Part shown: piece by piece, positions 1-5,959 of the stretch
Layout: each line of letters starts with the position of its first letter
Position numbering within the stretch: the stretch's first letter is position 1
Source: Betaproteobacteria bacterium
Lineage (GTDB): Bacteria > Pseudomonadota > Gammaproteobacteria > Burkholderiales > Burkholderiaceae
Assembly (NCBI GenBank): GCA_015654605.1
Contig: JAATGO010000266.1
Span: 1-7,291 of the forward strand
Reading direction: 5' to 3'
Length of the DNA stretch: 7,291 nucleotides
The notes under the pieces: generated by a model
Told to the model about the DNA's origin: nothing
Seen by the model: the letters and a program-made list of their open reading frames with translations, nothing else
Databases searched by the model: none
Made by a program: the position numbers and the translations under genes

Positions 1-234
1 ACGTGCGGCGCTGTGTGGCCTGCGACACAGGAATTTTTAAAGATTTATGGACTGCCGCCGGAGCGGCCAGCGTGGGGACATCCAGAGGCTATTGTCATGC
101 ACCCGGTGCCAATGAATCGTGGTGTTGAGATTGATTCCGCCGTAGCAGATGGTGCGCAGGCAGTTATTTTGCCACAAGTGACGGTTGGGATCGCAGTGCG
201 GATGGCCGTAATGAGTATTGTGGCGGGGAACTGA
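1..234 (+). CDS. pyrB: Aspartate carbamoyltransferase catalytic chain, C-terminal part (5' end outside window)
   Basis: This is the last 77 codons of a gene that begins before the window; frame 1 is open from the first base to the TGA at 232-234. The product would condense carbamoyl phosphate with L-aspartate to N-carbamoyl-L-aspartate, the committed step of de novo UMP synthesis in the cytoplasm. The fragment carries the signature tail of the family: a methionine-histidine-proline stretch followed by PMNRGVEI, then DSAVADG, then [14 protein letters not shown]. That tail matches the Pseudomonas-type (dodecameric, class A) catalytic chain rather than the E. coli chain, whose corresponding loop reads HPLPRVDEI. 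The usual HPGP is HPVP here (codons 100-111). The next gene, a dihydroorotase homologue, starts four bases after the stop, which is the expected partner arrangement for class A ATCase. Identity is secure; only the C-terminal quarter or so can be judged. Confidence 0.95.
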   Translation, partial: TCGAVWPATQEFLKIYGLPPERPAWGHPEAIVMHPVPMNRGVEIDSAVADGAQAVILPQVTVGIAVRMAVMSIVAGN

Positions 235-238
235 GGCG

Positions 239-1525
239 ATGAAATTACATATCAAAAATGGTCGGCTGCTTGACCCTGCGAATGGAATTGATGACTTACT
301 CGATGTTTATGTCGCGGCAGGTAAAATTGCAGGGATTGGGCACCCGCCCGCTGATTTTACGGTGAACAGGACAATCGATGCGACTGGGCTGATAGTTATG
401 CCTGGTCTGGTTGATTTAAGTGCCCGATTGCGTGAACCCGGATATGAGCATAAGGCAACACTAGAATCAGAAATGCAGGCAGCCATACAGGGTGGCGTGA
501 CCAGTTTGGTGTGTCCGCCGGACACAGACCCAGTACTAGATGAGCCTGGCCTGGTAGAAATGCTTAAACATCGTGCCAGATTACTGAATCAGGCGCATGT
601 CTATCCATTGGGGGCGCTGACAGTTGGTCTTGATGGCATGGCCTTAACTGAAATGGCAGAGCTGACTGATGCCGGATGTGTCGGTTTTTCGCAGGCAGAT
701 GCTCCTATACTGGACACGCAGGTGTTATTGAGCGCATTACAGTATGCAAAGACTTTTAATTACACCGTATGGTTACGGCCACAAGATCCTCATCTGGGGC
801 GACATGGCATCGCCCACAGTGGCCCTGTCGCTTCTCGTCTAGGGCTTTCTGGCGTACCGGTGATGTCGGAAACCATTGCCTTGCATACTATTTTCGAACT
901 GGTGCGTGCCACCGGTGCCAGAATCCACTTGTGCCGTTTGTCTTCTGCGGCAGGTCTGGAACTGGTACGATCCGCTAAGAAAGAGGGTTTGCCGATTACC
1001 TGTGATGTTGGCGTCCATCATGTGCATTTATCTGATCTGGATATTGGATTTTTTGATTCCAATGCGCGTGTTAACCCACCATTCCGATCGCAGCGTGACC
1101 GTGATGCTATACGGAGTGCCCTGCTGGATGGCACGATTGACGCTATTTGCTCTGATCATACCCCGGTAGATGACGACGAGAAATTGTTGCCCTTTGGCGA
1201 GGCTTCACCAGGTGCGACTGGCCTTGAGCTGCTACTGCCGTTGGTGCTGAAGTGGGTCGATGAAGTTGACCATGGACAGGCTGCGCTTGGTAAGGCATTG
1301 GCCAAGATTACTAGCGATGCCGCACAGATTGTCGGATTGAAGGCCGGGGATTTGAGCGTCGGTACCATTGCGGATATCTGTATTTTTGATCCACAGGCAC
1401 GCTGGACGGTGGCTGCGAATGTGCTTGCCAGCCAGGGTAAACATACTCCCTTCCTTGGATATGAAATGGCAGGACAGGCAAAGATGACAATTGTTGGCGG
1501 CCATATCGCATTTGAGCGGCACTAA
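239..1525 (+). CDS. pyrC: Dihydroorotase-like protein of the PyrC' (PyrX) type, probably catalytically inactive partner of PyrB
   Basis: A 428-residue amidohydrolase-fold protein of normal class I dihydroorotase length. The start is ATG 239, because MKLHIKNGRLLDPA aligns with the family's N-terminus; an in-frame TTG at 218 would overlap pyrB. Seen in the sequence: an N-terminal beta-sandwich portion (about 1-55), GLVDL leading to LREPG (57-68), GGVTSL (85-90), ICSDHTP (303-309) and a C-terminal GTIADICIFDP (376-385). Active enzymes have HxH before LREPG; here it is SAR (61-63). The SDDG loop is SQAD (151-154), the HAED-like site reads RPQD (180-183), and HxCHVST reads HLCRLSS (230-236). Only the aspartate of SDHTP (D306) clearly remains. 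Known: in Pseudomonas, PyrC' is a non-catalytic dihydroorotase homologue needed to assemble PyrB into the dodecamer. Inferred: the same scaffold role here, co-transcribed with pyrB, with a working dihydroorotase encoded elsewhere. Routine annotation would call it dihydroorotase. Confidence 0.9.
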   Translation: MKLHIKNGRLLDPANGIDDLLDVYVAAGKIAGIGHPPADFTVNRTIDATGLIVMPGLVDLSARLREPGYEHKATLESEMQAAIQGGVTSLVCPPDTDPVLDEPGLVEMLKHRARLLNQAHVYPLGALTVGLDGMALTEMAELTDAGCVGFSQADAPILDTQVLLSALQYAKTFNYTVWLRPQDPHLGRHGIAHSGPVASRLGLSGVPVMSETIALHTIFELVRATGARIHLCRLSSAAGLELVRSAKKEGLPITCDVGVHHVHLSDLDIGFFDSNARVNPPFRSQRDRDAIRSALLDGTIDAICSDHTPVDDDEKLLPFGEASPGATGLELLLPLVLKWVDEVDHGQAALGKALAKITSDAAQIVGLKAGDLSVGTIADICIFDPQARWTVAANVLASQGKHTPFLGYEMAGQAKMTIVGGHIAFERH

Positions 1526-1543
1526 TATGGTGGTATTGTCGCA

Positions 1544-1600
1544 GGGAGCGGTTGCTCCCCCATCTACCTGCTTTTGTAGGGTTGAGTTTGCCCATGGCAA
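1544..1600 (+). other. Three consecutive predicted hairpins between pyrC' and plsC (possible terminator, attenuator or processing element)
   Basis: Three short inverted repeats follow one another in the 120-base gap (1526-1645). The first is GGGAGC, loop GGTT, GCTCCC (1544-1559), six perfect pairs. The second is CCTGC, loop TTTT, GTAGG (1567-1580), five pairs including one G-T wobble. The third is TTGCC, loop CAT, GGCAA (1588-1600), five perfect pairs. They are separated by seven bases each. None is followed directly by a run of Ts, so a classical intrinsic terminator is not supported; TTTT occurs only as the loop of the second. The structure could slow transcription, mark a processing site, or protect the pyrBC' message. 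The pairing is seen; the function is a guess. Confidence 0.35.
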
Positions 1601-1645
1601 GAGATATTCAAAAGATGTGTGGTCATCAAGTGGTAACAGATAGTC

Positions 1646-2383
1646 ATGATGTTCATACGATTGCTGCGCATGATTGTGCACTTGTTGATGGGTTTGGCGA
1701 TTTGCTCCCTGGTTTTCCCTTGGGTTGATGTGGCGGCACGGCAGGCAAGGATTCGCCGTTGGTCGGCAAAATTGCTGATGATTTGCGGTGTGCGAGTGTT
1801 AACGCGTGGAGCACCATCTATACCATTAAGGCCTGCAATGATCGTTTCGAACCATATTTCATGGCTTGATATTTTTGTGATCAATACGCAGCAACCATGC
1901 CGCTTTGTGGCGAAAGCTGATGTGCGTAAATGGCCTCTAATTGGCTGGTTATGTGCGAAGACGGGCACTATTTTTATTACACGTGGTAAGCGCAGCGAGG
2001 TACCTCGTATCTTTCAGAGCATGGCCGACGGTATCGCTGCAGGTGATCACATCGCTTTCTTTCCAGAAGGAACGACCGCTGCACAAGGGAGCCTGCTGCC
2101 ATTTCATTCCAACTTGTTTGAGGCGGTGATTGACACAGGCGTACCAGTACAACCGTATGCGATTCGCTATGTGGATGCACAGAATCGGTTACATCCGGCG
2201 GCCAACTATATTGGCGACACGACAATTGTGCAAAGTATCATCATGATATTGAAAGCGGGCTCAATGACGGCTGAGCTGATTACGTTGCCGATGATTGCGA
2301 CTGCTGGCCAGCGCCGACGGGATCTGGCCGTTGCTGCTCACCGTGCCATTGCAGCAGGACTTGGCTATGAGCAGGAGAGCTAA
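1646..2383 (+). CDS. plsC: 1-acyl-sn-glycerol-3-phosphate acyltransferase (PlsC-like)
   Basis: A 245-residue membrane-associated acyltransferase, the usual length for bacterial PlsC. It would move an acyl chain onto lysophosphatidic acid to give phosphatidic acid, the precursor of membrane phospholipids, at the inner face of the cytoplasmic membrane. All four family blocks are visible: NHISWLD (69-75; catalytic H70 and D75 of the HX4D motif), ITRGKR (111-116), FPEGTT (139-144, glycerophosphate binding) and VPVQPYAIRY (166-175). Residues 9-28 form a hydrophobic N-terminal anchor. ATG 1646 is immediately followed by a second ATG (1649), and a TAG stop at 1641-1643 blocks any earlier start on codon 1646's frame side; neither ATG has a clear Shine-Dalgarno sequence. 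It lies 120 bases after pyrC' on the same strand and may be the last gene of that transcript. A related acyl chain specificity (for example ornithine-lipid OlsA) cannot be excluded. Confidence 0.92.
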   Translation: MMFIRLLRMIVHLLMGLAICSLVFPWVDVAARQARIRRWSAKLLMICGVRVLTRGAPSIPLRPAMIVSNHISWLDIFVINTQQPCRFVAKADVRKWPLIGWLCAKTGTIFITRGKRSEVPRIFQSMADGIAAGDHIAFFPEGTTAAQGSLLPFHSNLFEAVIDTGVPVQPYAIRYVDAQNRLHPAANYIGDTTIVQSIIMILKAGSMTAELITLPMIATAGQRRRDLAVAAHRAIAAGLGYEQES

Positions 2384-2434
2384 TAAATTCCAGAATGGCC
2401 AGCACACGTGGTATTTTGCATGGTAAGAAAGTCA

Positions 2435-3253
2435 TCAGTCAGGTCGTTGCGCTTGTGGGCAATTGACTTGAAACAGCTGTCGGTCTTCTAATCGAATGGC
2501 CGTCAACTTCCCTCCCCAAACGCAGCCTGTATCCAGTCCAATCAGATTCTCTCGCAGTGTTAAGCCCAGCGTCGACCAGTGCCCGAAAACGGCTGTCACA
2601 TTGGTTGTTCTTCGCTCAGGAACGTCAAACCATGGCATATAGCCAGGAGGCGCTGCAGCGACACTTTCTTTGAATTCGAATGTCATCGTTCCATCGGCAC
2701 TGCAAAAACGGATGCGAGTTAATGCATTAAGGATGCAGCGTAGACGCTCATATCCTTGCAGGGAGTCATTCCATTGTGCAGGGGTATTGCCATACACGTG
2801 ACGCAAAAAATCTAGCCAATCATCACTGCGCAATGCGGTTTCAGCTTCATGTGCCAGAGAGATAGTTTGTTCTGCATCCCATTGAGGTAGAACACCAGCA
2901 TGAAATAACAGATGGTTTTGTTCGAATAGTGCCATTGGTCGATGGCGTAACCAATCCAACAATTCCTCACGATCTGGTGCACATAATATCTCGCTCAGAG
3001 TGTCGGATGCATTGGGAGAGCGAATCCCCTGTGCGACAGCGAGCAGGTGTAGGTCGTGATTGCCAAGTACTGCCTCGGCGCGGGTTCCTAATGCCCGGAT
3101 GCGGCGCAGGGTCGCCAGTGATTGTGGCCCGCGGTTGACCAGGTCTCCCACAAAAATGATGCGACTATCCGGTGACTGATCGTCAATCAAATCGAGCAGA
3201 TTTTCGAGTTGTTGGTAGCAACCCTGAAGGTCACCGATGGCGTAGGTTGGCAT
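2435..3253 (-). CDS. apaH: Bis(5'-nucleosyl)-tetraphosphatase, symmetrical (diadenosine tetraphosphatase)
   Basis: A 272-residue metallophosphoesterase, close to the roughly 280 residues of E. coli ApaH. It splits Ap4A symmetrically into two ADP and so controls alarmone-like dinucleoside polyphosphates in the cytoplasm; in E. coli it also removes Np4 caps from RNA. Metal-binding blocks occur in order: GDLQG (7-11), GDLVNRGP (36-43), GNHDLHLL (64-71), FHAG (117-120) and FGHWSTLG (223-230), with the ApaH-specific LDTGCVWGG at 240-248. The first block has Q where E. coli has GDVHG; to my recollection Q is common in non-enteric ApaH. The start is fixed by MPTYAIGD, which matches the family N-terminus, though no Shine-Dalgarno sequence precedes it. 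The gene converges on plsC, with 51 bases between the stops and no convincing shared terminator there. It stands alone, not with ksgA or apaG as in enterics. Confidence 0.97.
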   Translation of the reverse strand: MPTYAIGDLQGCYQQLENLLDLIDDQSPDSRIIFVGDLVNRGPQSLATLRRIRALGTRAEAVLGNHDLHLLAVAQGIRSPNASDTLSEILCAPDREELLDWLRHRPMALFEQNHLLFHAGVLPQWDAEQTISLAHEAETALRSDDWLDFLRHVYGNTPAQWNDSLQGYERLRCILNALTRIRFCSADGTMTFEFKESVAAAPPGYMPWFDVPERRTTNVTAVFGHWSTLGLTLRENLIGLDTGCVWGGKLTAIRLEDRQLFQVNCPQAQRPD

Positions 3254-3281
3254 ATTGAGGAGAGTGACGTGAATGGGGGGT

Positions 3282-3301
3282 ATTGTATGCTAGTCCACTA
3301 G
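3282..3301 (-). promoter_or_regulatory. Weak candidate apaH promoter -10 box with adjoining inverted repeat
   Basis: On the minus strand, TACAAT (3287 down to 3282) differs from the TATAAT consensus at one position and lies about 30 bases before the apaH start. Directly upstream, where the spacer would be, is the inverted repeat CTAGT-GG-ACTAG (3301 down to 3290), a possible operator. No acceptable -35 box is found at 16-18 bases spacing, so this is only a suggestion. Confidence 0.2.
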
Positions 3302-3451
3302 AAATAGTTTTCGTAGAGATATTTTTTATTTGCGATATGGGGTTATCCAATGATATTGTGTGGGAATAGCTGGACTTTGAAAAGAAATTTCTAAATGTGC
3401 TAAGGGTTTATGAGGTGTTGGTTGTCAGCATCTTTATTTTATATAGTAAGT

Positions 3452-3480
3452 GCAAGAGCGGATAAACCGCACCATCTTGC
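3452..3480. other. Bulged ten-pair hairpin in the apaH-rmlB intergenic region
   Basis: The outer arms GCAAGA (3452-3457) and TCTTGC (3475-3480) pair perfectly. Inside them GCGG (3458-3461) pairs with CCGC (3467-3470) around the loop ATAAA, leaving an ACCA bulge on the 3' side. No T-run follows on either strand, so it is not an intrinsic terminator. It could be a structured leader RNA element or a protein site; the pairing is seen, its role is unknown. Confidence 0.4.
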
Positions 3481-3542
3481 TGAAATGACTGATTGAGGGT
3501 TTCTCGGGCGGCTGTGGCTGAATTGTAGAATAGGAAAATATA

Positions 3543-3575
3543 TTGTTAATTGTTAATTGTTAATTGTTAATTGTT
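3543..3575. repeat. Heptanucleotide tandem repeat TTGTTAA, about 4.7 copies
   Basis: Four complete and identical copies of TTGTTAA (3543-3549, 3550-3556, 3557-3563, 3564-3570) are followed by a partial copy TTGTT (3571-3575). The array is perfect, with no interruptions. It lies in no credible reading frame and about 345 bases upstream of the rmlB start. TTGGTT (3576-3581) and AATAAT (3598-3603), 16 bases apart, form a weak promoter-like pair directly after it, so a change in copy number could alter upstream promoter context. Simple repeats of this kind are prone to slipped-strand mispairing; whether this one varies cannot be told from one sequence. Confidence 0.9.
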
Positions 3576-3668
3576 TTGGTTTTACAAAGAGACACAAAAT
3601 AATCGGATCTGTATGGATAATTCCTTTAATATTACGCGATTGTAAAAAAACAACATGAGGTTGATGTA

Positions 3669-3686
3669 GGAAAAGTGGTTTTTTCC
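3669..3686. other. Short AT-rich hairpin in the intergenic region
   Basis: GGAAAA (3669-3674) and TTTTCC (3681-3686) pair perfectly over six bases around the loop GTGGTT. No T-run follows the 3' arm on the plus strand; the 3' arm itself is T-rich. Its function is unknown, and the short AT-rich stem could be chance in such DNA. Confidence 0.25.
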
Positions 3687-3694
3687 AAAGGAAT

Positions 3695-3883
3695 TTGCCA
3701 GGTAAAATACGCGGCGTAAATAATAACCATGCAATAAATAGTCATACAACATTAGCGTTTGAGATAAAAGCTGGAGTTTATACAGTGGATTTCGATGATG
3801 GTTTTATGATGAGAAAATGTTATTTATTTCACGGCGACCTTAACTGGTTTTTTTCAGAATGGCTTATGTTATTGATTGAATAA
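3695..3883 (+). CDS. Doubtful 62-residue hypothetical ORF
   Basis: An open frame of 62 codons that can only begin at a TTG (3695), because a stop lies at 3662-3664 and the first in-frame ATG comes at residue 38. An AAAGG (3687-3691) precedes it by only three bases, too close for a normal ribosome binding site. The predicted peptide is acidic in the middle (VDFDDGF) and ends with a hydrophobic, tryptophan-containing stretch. I recognise no family. It lies 38 bases before rmlB on the same strand. It could be a chance ORF, or the remnant of a longer gene decayed at its 5' end. I favour chance or remnant over a working gene. Confidence 0.15.
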   Translation: MPGKIRGVNNNHAINSHTTLAFEIKAGVYTVDFDDGFMMRKCYLFHGDLNWFFSEWLMLLIE

Positions 3884-3891
3884 AATCAATC
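3874..3891 (+). other. Leader hairpin just upstream of rmlB
   Basis: GATTGA (3874-3879) and TCAATC (3886-3891) pair perfectly around ATAAAA. A competing pairing joins AATCC (3888-3892) with GGATT (3906-3910), which touches the AGGG ribosome binding site of rmlB (3911-3914). Two alternative foldings next to a ribosome binding site could modulate translation, but both stems are short and AT-rich. Confidence 0.25.
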
Positions 3892-3921
3892 CGATTTGAA
3901 TGAATGGATTAGGGTTAGTAA

Positions 3922-4974
3922 ATGATTTTTGTAACGGGTGGTGCGGGGTTTATTGGTTCCAATTTTGTGCTGGATTGGCTAGCGCATGGTGACGAGTCGG
4001 TCGTGAATTTTGATAAGCTGACATATGCTGGCAACATCCATAATTTGTCAGCACTGCAGCACGATGAACGCCATATTTTTGAACAGGGCGATATTGGTGA
4101 TAGTGTGCGAGTTGCATCTCTATTAGCACAGCATAAACCACGTGCAGTGATTCATTTCGCAGCGGAAAGTCATGTTGACCGTTCTATTCATGATCCCTCT
4201 ATTTTCGTTGAAACGAATGTCGTGGGAACATTGTCTTTGCTGGAGGCAGTGCGAATTTATTGGAGTGGCTTAAGCGAGGCTGAAAAAACAGATTTCCGGT
4301 TCTTGCATATTTCGACTGATGAAGTCTATGGTACTTTGGCACCTCATGATCCACCGTTTACCGAGACAACGCCATATGCCCCCAATAGTCCTTATTCCGC
4401 GTCCAAGGCGGCATCAGATCATTTAGTGCGATCCTATCATCATACCTATGGTCTCCCGACACTGACAACCAATTGTTCCAATAATTACGGCCCATTCCAT
4501 TTCCCAGAGAAGCTCATTCCACTCATGATCACAAGAGCTTGCGCTGGAGAGGCTCTCCCAGTCTACGGAGATGGTAAGCAGGTACGAGATTGGTTGTATG
4601 TTCGTGACCACTGCGCTGCCATTCGACGCGTATTGGGAGCTGGCAAAGTTGGTGAAGTTTATAACGTGGGTGGTTTCAATGAGAAGACCAATCTGGAAGT
4701 TGTGCACACATTATGTGACATTCTGGATGAACTGAGGCCTAAGAGCAGCGGCAGTTACCGAGATCAAATTGCGCGCGTGAATGATCGACCGGGGCATGAT
4801 CGTCGATATGCCATTGATGCCAGAAAAATTAACCAGGAGCTTGGGTGGAAGCCTGCTGAAACATTTGATACAGGAATTCGTAAGACAGTTGACTGGTATC
4901 TCAATAACGAAGAATGGGTAAAAAATGTAGTAAATGGTAGCTATCGTGAATGGGTAGAAAAACAGTACGCCTGA
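3922..4974 (+). CDS. rmlB: dTDP-glucose 4,6-dehydratase
   Basis: A 350-residue extended short-chain dehydrogenase/reductase of typical RmlB (RfbB) length. It converts dTDP-D-glucose to dTDP-4-keto-6-deoxy-D-glucose with bound NAD+, the second step of dTDP-L-rhamnose synthesis in the cytoplasm. Visible features: the Rossmann glycine motif TGGAGFIG (5-12), FDKLTYAGN (30-38), AAESHVDRS (80-88), the catalytic STDEVYG (131-137; T132, D133, E134), the YSASK pair Y158 and K162, [17 protein letters not shown] (184-200) and the substrate-binding RPGHDRRY (289-296). The start is supported by AGGG (3911-3914), seven bases upstream. It is the first gene of the polysaccharide cluster here and is followed by a 103-base gap before rmlA, so rmlA may have its own promoter. 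All key residues are present; I am sure of the assignment. Confidence 0.97.
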   Translation: MIFVTGGAGFIGSNFVLDWLAHGDESVVNFDKLTYAGNIHNLSALQHDERHIFEQGDIGDSVRVASLLAQHKPRAVIHFAAESHVDRSIHDPSIFVETNVVGTLSLLEAVRIYWSGLSEAEKTDFRFLHISTDEVYGTLAPHDPPFTETTPYAPNSPYSASKAASDHLVRSYHHTYGLPTLTTNCSNNYGPFHFPEKLIPLMITRACAGEALPVYGDGKQVRDWLYVRDHCAAIRRVLGAGKVGEVYNVGGFNEKTNLEVVHTLCDILDELRPKSSGSYRDQIARVNDRPGHDRRYAIDARKINQELGWKPAETFDTGIRKTVDWYLNNEEWVKNVVNGSYREWVEKQYA

Positions 4975-5077
4975 TGTCTTACTGCCTAGTATCGAATGCA
5001 CTTGTTGCATATGCTGGTGACAAGAAGATTTATACAAACTTTGTTATTGAATCATTTTCTTTATGTAAAGTAGCCGT
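4975..5077 (+). other. Intergenic gap between rmlB and rmlA
   Basis: This 103-base AT-rich spacer is unusually long for consecutive rml genes. It contains CTTGT (5001-5005) and ACAAG (5020-5024), which can pair around a loop that itself includes the palindrome GCATATGC (5007-5014), and the inverted repeat CTTTA-TG-TAAAG (5059-5070) directly before the rmlA start. TTGTTA (5041-5046) and TATGTA (5062-5067) resemble promoter boxes but are only 15 bases apart. The AAAG at 5067-5070 is the only ribosome-binding-like sequence for rmlA. No gene is seen. Confidence 0.4.
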
Positions 5078-5959
5078 ATGAAACGAAAAGGGATTATCTT
5101 GGCTGGAGGATCTGGGACGCGTCTGCATCCAGCAACTCTAGCGATTAGCAAACAGCTATTGCCAGTGTTTGACAAGCCGATGATTTATTATCCATTGAGC
5201 ACGTTGATGCTGGCTGGGATACGCGATATCCTGATTATCTCAACACCAATGGATACGCCACGGTTTCAGCAGTTACTTGGCAATGGTGAGCAATGGGGCT
5301 TGAATTTACAATATGAAGTGCAGACTTCCCCCGACGGACTTGCTCATGCTTTCATCATCGGGAAATCATTCCTCGGCAATGATCCGAGCACATTGGTATT
5401 GGGCGACAACCTTTTTTACGGCCATGATTTTCACCACTTGCTTGGCAATGCGATGGAACGTACTGAAGGCGCTAGTATTTTTGCTTATCATGTTCATGAT
5501 CCGGAACGTTATGGTGTCGCGGAATTTAATGAGCAGGGCAAGGTGCTATCATTAGAAGAAAAGCCAGAGAAACCAAAGTCCAACTATGCAGTCACTGGTC
5601 TGTATTTTTACGATCAGCATGCGGTCGATTTTGTTAAAGAGTTGCAACCCTCAAAACGCGGAGAGTTAGAGATCACAGATCTCAATCGTTTGTACCTCAA
5701 GCAAGATAAGCTCAACGTAGAAATCATGGGAAGAGGTTATGCATGGCTAGATACAGGAACCCATGAGTCCCTACTGGAAGCAGGTCAGTTTATTGCAACA
5801 TTGGAACGTCGCCAGGGGCTTAAGGTCGCATGTCCCGAAGAAATTGCATACAGGCGGAAATGGATTAGTGCAGAACAGCTCGAGCGATTGGCACAACCAC
5901 TTTCTAAAAATGGTTACGGTCAATATTTATTGCGCGTACTTCATGAAAAGGTATTTTGA
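5078..5959 (+). CDS. rmlA: Glucose-1-phosphate thymidylyltransferase
   Basis: A 293-residue nucleotidyltransferase, the normal RmlA (RfbA) length. It joins dTTP and alpha-D-glucose-1-phosphate to dTDP-glucose and pyrophosphate, the first and usually feedback-inhibited step of the dTDP-rhamnose pathway. Motifs: the nucleotide loop [11 protein letters not shown] (8-18) with the following KQLLPV (25-30) and [12 protein letters not shown] (33-44), SPDGLAHAF (84-92, where E. coli RmlA has PSPDGLAQAF), VLGDN (107-111, metal-binding D110), GVAEF (146-150), LEEKP (159-163), GELEITDLN (195-203) and WLDTGT (223-228). The ATG at 5078 fits the family N-terminus ([11 protein letters not shown]), though only a weak AAAG precedes it. 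Its stop overlaps the rmlC start. Placed as middle gene of rmlB-rmlA-rmlC. The assignment is secure. Confidence 0.97.
   Translation: MKRKGIILAGGSGTRLHPATLAISKQLLPVFDKPMIYYPLSTLMLAGIRDILIISTPMDTPRFQQLLGNGEQWGLNLQYEVQTSPDGLAHAFIIGKSFLGNDPSTLVLGDNLFYGHDFHHLLGNAMERTEGASIFAYHVHDPERYGVAEFNEQGKVLSLEEKPEKPKSNYAVTGLYFYDQHAVDFVKELQPSKRGELEITDLNRLYLKQDKLNVEIMGRGYAWLDTGTHESLLEAGQFIATLERRQGLKVACPEEIAYRRKWISAEQLERLAQPLSKNGYGQYLLRVLHEKVF

Larger units (their letters stand above)
3254..3921. other. AT-rich intergenic region between apaH and rmlB
   Basis: About 670 bases that serve as the divergent upstream region of apaH (minus) and rmlB (plus). I see no convincing gene. It contains a heptanucleotide tandem repeat (3543-3575), a bulged hairpin (3452-3480), a hairpin at 3669-3686, one at 3874-3891 just before the rmlB ribosome binding site, a 10-base palindrome AGAAATTTCT (3383-3392), and the inverted repeat CTAGT-CC-ACTAG (3290-3301) about 35 bases upstream of the apaH start. 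Two weak ORFs (3410-3496 and 3695-3883) are the only coding candidates. Base composition is markedly lower in GC than the pyr-plsC-apaH side. No JUMPstart-like element, tRNA or insertion-sequence end was recognised. Confidence 0.7.

Noticed and set aside
218..241. TTG at 218 as the pyrC' start, overlapping pyrB
   Set aside because: It adds seven residues not seen in the family; ATG 239 gives the normal N-terminus and is preceded by GAGG-like purines.
1564..1968. 134-codon minus-strand ORF across the plsC start
   Set aside because: It lies antisense to plsC, shows no recognisable motifs, and overlaps the conserved acyltransferase blocks.
2384..2434. Shared terminator between convergent plsC and apaH
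   Set aside because: Only three-base stems such as CCA/TGG are found, with no stable hairpin and adjoining T-run on either strand.
2435..3253. Q in place of H in the first ApaH metal motif (GDLQG) as a sign of an inactive enzyme
   Set aside because: Non-enteric ApaH proteins, such as those of Pseudomonas as I recall them, carry the same GDLQG; all other metal-binding blocks are intact.
3255..3303. GAGGAG followed by GTG or ATG on the plus strand in front of apaH, as a small gene
   Set aside because: The frames close after at most ten codons (TAG at 3300-3302 or earlier); a chance Shine-Dalgarno-like sequence antisense to the apaH leader.
3543..3575. CRISPR array or plasmid-type iteron
   Set aside because: The unit is seven bases with no spacers, and there is no replication gene nearby; it is a simple tandem repeat.
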